The notes beneath the pieces were generated by a model. It did no database searches, was not told the DNA's origin, and was given only the letters and a program-made list of their open reading frames with translations. A program made the translations under genes and the position numbers. This document shows, in pieces, positions 5,927-7,587 of a stretch of 7,587 bases of DNA (within the stretch, counting starts at the first letter, position 1; every line of letters begins with the position of its first letter). The stretch comes from an uncultured Peptococcaceae bacterium (GTDB taxonomy: Bacteria; Bacillota; Peptococcia; Peptococcales; Peptococcaceae), in the NCBI GenBank assembly GCA_900556545.1, contig USPE01000086.1:1-7587 (forward strand). Reading direction: 5' to 3'.

Positions 5927-5931
5927 GGTAT

Positions 5932-6005
5932 CGGGATGTAGCGCAGCTTGGTAGCGCGATTGCTTCGGGAGCAATAGGCCGCAGGTTCAAATCCTGTCAT
6001 CCCGA
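5932..6005 (+). tRNA. tRNA-Pro (anticodon CGG)
   Basis: A full cloverleaf can be drawn. The acceptor CGGGATG (5932-5938) pairs with CATCCCG (5998-6004), and A6005 is the discriminator. The D stem is GCGC/GCGC (5941-5957). The anticodon stem ATTGC/GCAAT (5959-5963, 5971-5975) has loop TTCGGGA, so the anticodon is CGG (5966-5968), reading CCG proline, with G37 as usual for tRNA-Pro. The T arm is GCAGG-TTCAAAT-CCTGT (5981-5997), with one G-T pair. CCA is not encoded and must be added after transcription. It stands alone, with its own promoter and terminator. Confidence 0.96.
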
Positions 6006-6017
6006 TTGATAAAAGAA

Positions 6018-6065
6018 AAGCCCCAAATGCGTATTTCGCTTAACAATGCGCATTTGGGGCTTTTT
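6018..6065 (+). terminator. Strong intrinsic terminator after tRNA-Pro
   Basis: AAGCCCCAAATGCG (6018-6031) pairs perfectly over 14 bases with 6049-6062, with a 17-base loop. The stem's 3' side runs into TTTTT (6061-6065). No terminator is seen between tenI and the tRNA, so this hairpin may also end the thi transcript. Confidence 0.93.
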
Positions 6066-6302
6066 CTGTGTTTAGAAAATTGGAATAAGACGATTCTATC
6101 ATAAATGAGATCAATTTTTAAAATAAGGGTACAAGTTTTCCTTTTTAATATAGTTCGTAGTTCATAATAAAGATTTCAGCTAATCATCTGATGAGTAGAA
6201 GATGGACGGGATGACATCGTTTCTTTGACAGCACTAATTACTATAATATAGCGGTTAAGAAACACAGCAAAAAGTTTGGGAAACAAAAATATTTTTTCGG
6301 CG
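6066..6302. other. AT-rich spacer with no gene
   Basis: No open frame here has a ribosome site and family-like sequence. The stretch is AT-rich. Its only ordered element is the palindrome TCATCTGATGA at 6184-6194. A TTGACA (6225-6230) is followed by TATAAT (6242-6247), but at a spacing of 11 bases, too short for a working sigma-A promoter. Confidence 0.6.
6184..6194. promoter_or_regulatory. TCATCTGATGA palindrome
   Basis: This is a perfect 11-bp dyad (TCATC, one base, GATGA). From memory it has the form proposed for the B. subtilis LutR box, but it lies about 4.6 kb from the lut-type gene and upstream of spoVAC, so the resemblance may be chance. Confidence 0.25.
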
Positions 6303-6332
6303 GCATGAAAATGCAGCTTCTTTCGCATACTT
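6303..6332 (+). promoter_or_regulatory. Probable sigma-G (forespore) promoter of spoVAC-spoVAD
   Basis: GCATG (6303-6307), 18 bases, then CATACTT (6326-6332). The -35 and spacing fit the sigma-G consensus, and the -10 differs at one position. spoVA operons are sigma-G-controlled in Bacillus and Clostridia, and this element ends 43 bases before the spoVAC start. A run of ten T (6331-6340) overlaps the -10 end and reaches the expected start point. Confidence 0.65.
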
Positions 6333-6375
6333 TTTTTTTTCGGTGGAATACTACCATCACAAGGAGGCGGAAGCA

Positions 6376-7029
6376 ATGGAACTGCATTTAGAGCATAATC
6401 TGCAAAATAGGGAAAAACGATTACAAAAGCTGCAGGAACTGGATCAGGCAAACATGGAACAGCTTTTATTGGAGCTGCAGCAGGAACACCAGCAATTGGT
6501 GTCTATGGAGGCGGGAAGTATTGATCTGACAGAGCAGCGATATTATCAGGAGTTGATAGAACAAAATAAAGAACAGACCTTACGGATACAAAAGGAAATA
6601 GACAAAGAATATCAAAAACAAATTTCCCTTGTAACGCCGAAAGCGCCGGTTTTAAAAAATGTGCTGCGCGCTTTTTTGGTGGGCGGCACCATTTGTTTAC
6701 TTGGACAGCTTGTAATCAACTTTATGATGCTTACGTATGACGCTGATTTTAAAAGCGCTTCGGCTTTGGCCAGTATCACCATCGTTGTGATTACAGCGGT
6801 TCTGACAGGAATTGGGGTTTATGATGAGATTGGTCGTTATGGCGGCGCTGGTTCTATGGTGCCCATCAGTGGTTTTGCTAATTCGGTGGTATCCGCGGCA
6901 TTGGAGTTCAAGCGGGAAGGCATGATTTATGGGATCGGCGCCAAGATTTTTACCATTGCCGGCCCGGTTATTTTATATGGCACGGTAGCTTCTGTGGTAA
7001 TTGGTATGATTTATTATTTGCTGGGGTGA
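6376..7029 (+). CDS. spoVAC: Stage V sporulation protein AC with N-terminal coiled-coil extension
   Basis: SpoVAC is a forespore inner-membrane protein of the SpoVA channel, which takes up dipicolinic acid during sporulation and releases it at germination. Residues about 76-217 are the family core: TPKAPVLKNVLRAFLVGG (88-104), GVYDEIGRYGGAGSMVPISG and FANSVVSAALEFKREGM, with hydrophobic membrane segments near 97-119, 130-148 and 190-215. Residues 1-75 are an additional charged, Gln/Glu/Leu-rich stretch likely to be coiled coil. B. subtilis SpoVAC is about 150 residues, against 217 here. The start is ATG 6376, with AAGGAGG at 6361-6367. An in-frame GTG at 6343 lies in the predicted leader and has no ribosome site. 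It heads a spoVAC-spoVAD operon. Confidence 0.95.
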   Translation: MELHLEHNLQNREKRLQKLQELDQANMEQLLLELQQEHQQLVSMEAGSIDLTEQRYYQELIEQNKEQTLRIQKEIDKEYQKQISLVTPKAPVLKNVLRAFLVGGTICLLGQLVINFMMLTYDADFKSASALASITIVVITAVLTGIGVYDEIGRYGGAGSMVPISGFANSVVSAALEFKREGMIYGIGAKIFTIAGPVILYGTVASVVIGMIYYLLG

Positions 7030-7033
7030 TAGT

Positions 7034-7587
7034 ATGGGAAAACGAATTGGAAAAAGAACCATTGCATATGATACACCGGCAGTCATTCGTTCTTGGGCTA
7101 CCGCTGCTGGTAGGAAAGAAGCCCGGGGAAAGCTGGCGGAGCAGTATGATTTTATTTTGAATCATAATCAGTTTGGTGAAAAGTCCTGGGAGCGGGCAGA
7201 GCAAAAAATGCAGCAGTATGCGTTAGAATTGGCGCTGGAGAAAGCGGGGCTGCAGGCAAGTCAGCTGGATTACTTTTTAGGCGGTGATTTGCTCAATCAA
7301 ATTATAGCCACCAGCTTTACTGCCAGAGCGGCAGGTGCGCCTTATTTTGGTTTGTATGGCGCCTGCTCTTCTTTGGCAGAAGGAATGATCTTAGGTGCTT
7401 GTCTGTTGGACGGAGGATTTGGCCGTATGGCTGCTGTCTGTACGTCCAGTCATCACGATGCCGCTGAACGGCAGCTGCGCTATCCGACAGAAATGGGTGT
7501 GCAGCGCACATTGACAGCCCAATGGACTGTGACAGGCAGCGGCGCCTATATTTTGGACAAAGGGCATGGGCAATGGCAGATCACGCA
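7034..7587 (+). CDS. spoVAD: Stage V sporulation protein AD (3' end beyond window)
   Basis: SpoVAD is the soluble, thiolase-fold subunit of the SpoVA complex and binds dipicolinic acid. The 184 residues visible, of about 338 in the family, match closely: a GKRT-type start, FLGGDLLNQIIATSFTARAA, LYGACSSLAEGM with C111 at the thiolase-type cysteine, CTSSHHDAAERQLRYPTE and WTVTGSGAYIL. The ATG at 7034 follows the spoVAC stop by 4 bases, with GGGGTGAT (7023-7030) as ribosome site overlapping the spoVAC end, so the two are co-translated. A spoVAE gene would be expected beyond the right edge. Confidence 0.95.
   Translation, partial: MGKRIGKRTIAYDTPAVIRSWATAAGRKEARGKLAEQYDFILNHNQFGEKSWERAEQKMQQYALELALEKAGLQASQLDYFLGGDLLNQIIATSFTARAAGAPYFGLYGACSSLAEGMILGACLLDGGFGRMAAVCTSSHHDAAERQLRYPTEMGVQRTLTAQWTVTGSGAYILDKGHGQWQIT

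Noticed and set aside
6225..6247. TTGACA and TATAAT upstream of spoVAC as a vegetative promoter
   Set aside because: The spacing is 11 bases, too short for sigma-A polymerase, and spoVA genes are expected to be forespore-controlled.

Overview
The window reads as chromosome of an anaerobic, endospore-forming member of the Bacillota (Clostridia or a sporulating Negativicutes lineage). The evidence is: spoVAC-spoVAD, which occur only in endospore formers; an oxygen-sensitive thiazole route using the radical-SAM enzyme ThiH rather than ThiO; a LutB-type iron-sulfur protein; strong GGAGG-like ribosome sites; and near-consensus sigma-A promoters. The species cannot be read from the sequence.

Layout. 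(1) 1-1603, minus strand: a lactate-utilisation-type protein, cut by the left edge, that joins a LutB-like part (LUD domain plus two 4Fe-4S clusters) to the start of a LutA-like cysteine-rich domain. (2) 1604-2312: a roughly 700-base divergent intergenic region. It holds a control region for the lut gene (extended -10 promoter, two TGTATACA palindromes, further dyads and a tandem repeat), a roughly 160-base nested inverted repeat that may be a structured RNA or a miniature mobile element, and a sigma-A promoter followed by a terminator-like leader hairpin in front of the thiamin genes. (3) 2313-5867, plus strand: a compact operon thiS-thiF-thiG-thiH-tenI. (4) 5864-6066: a tRNA-Pro(CGG) gene with its own promoter and a strong terminator. 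(5) 6066-7587: a spacer with a good match to a sigma-G promoter, then spoVAC (with an unusual N-terminal coiled-coil extension) and spoVAD, cut by the right edge.

How the genes work together. ThiF adenylates the C-terminal Gly-Gly of ThiS, which then receives sulfur to become the thiocarboxylate. ThiH cleaves tyrosine to dehydroglycine. ThiG combines these with 1-deoxy-xylulose 5-phosphate to make the thiazole phosphate, and TenI aromatises (tautomerises) the product. The operon is therefore a thiazole-only module: no ThiC, ThiD, ThiE or ThiM is in the window, and the last gene looks like TenI rather than a thiamin-phosphate synthase. SpoVAC and SpoVAD belong to the forespore inner-membrane channel that moves dipicolinic acid.

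Most worth a second look are the nested inverted repeat at 1891-2051, the thi leader (promoter, very early intrinsic-terminator hairpin, and no recognisable TPP riboswitch), and the N-terminal extension of SpoVAC. I found no clear sign of a wholly new multi-gene system. The genes are recognisable, and the novelty, if any, is in the noncoding stretches and domain extensions.
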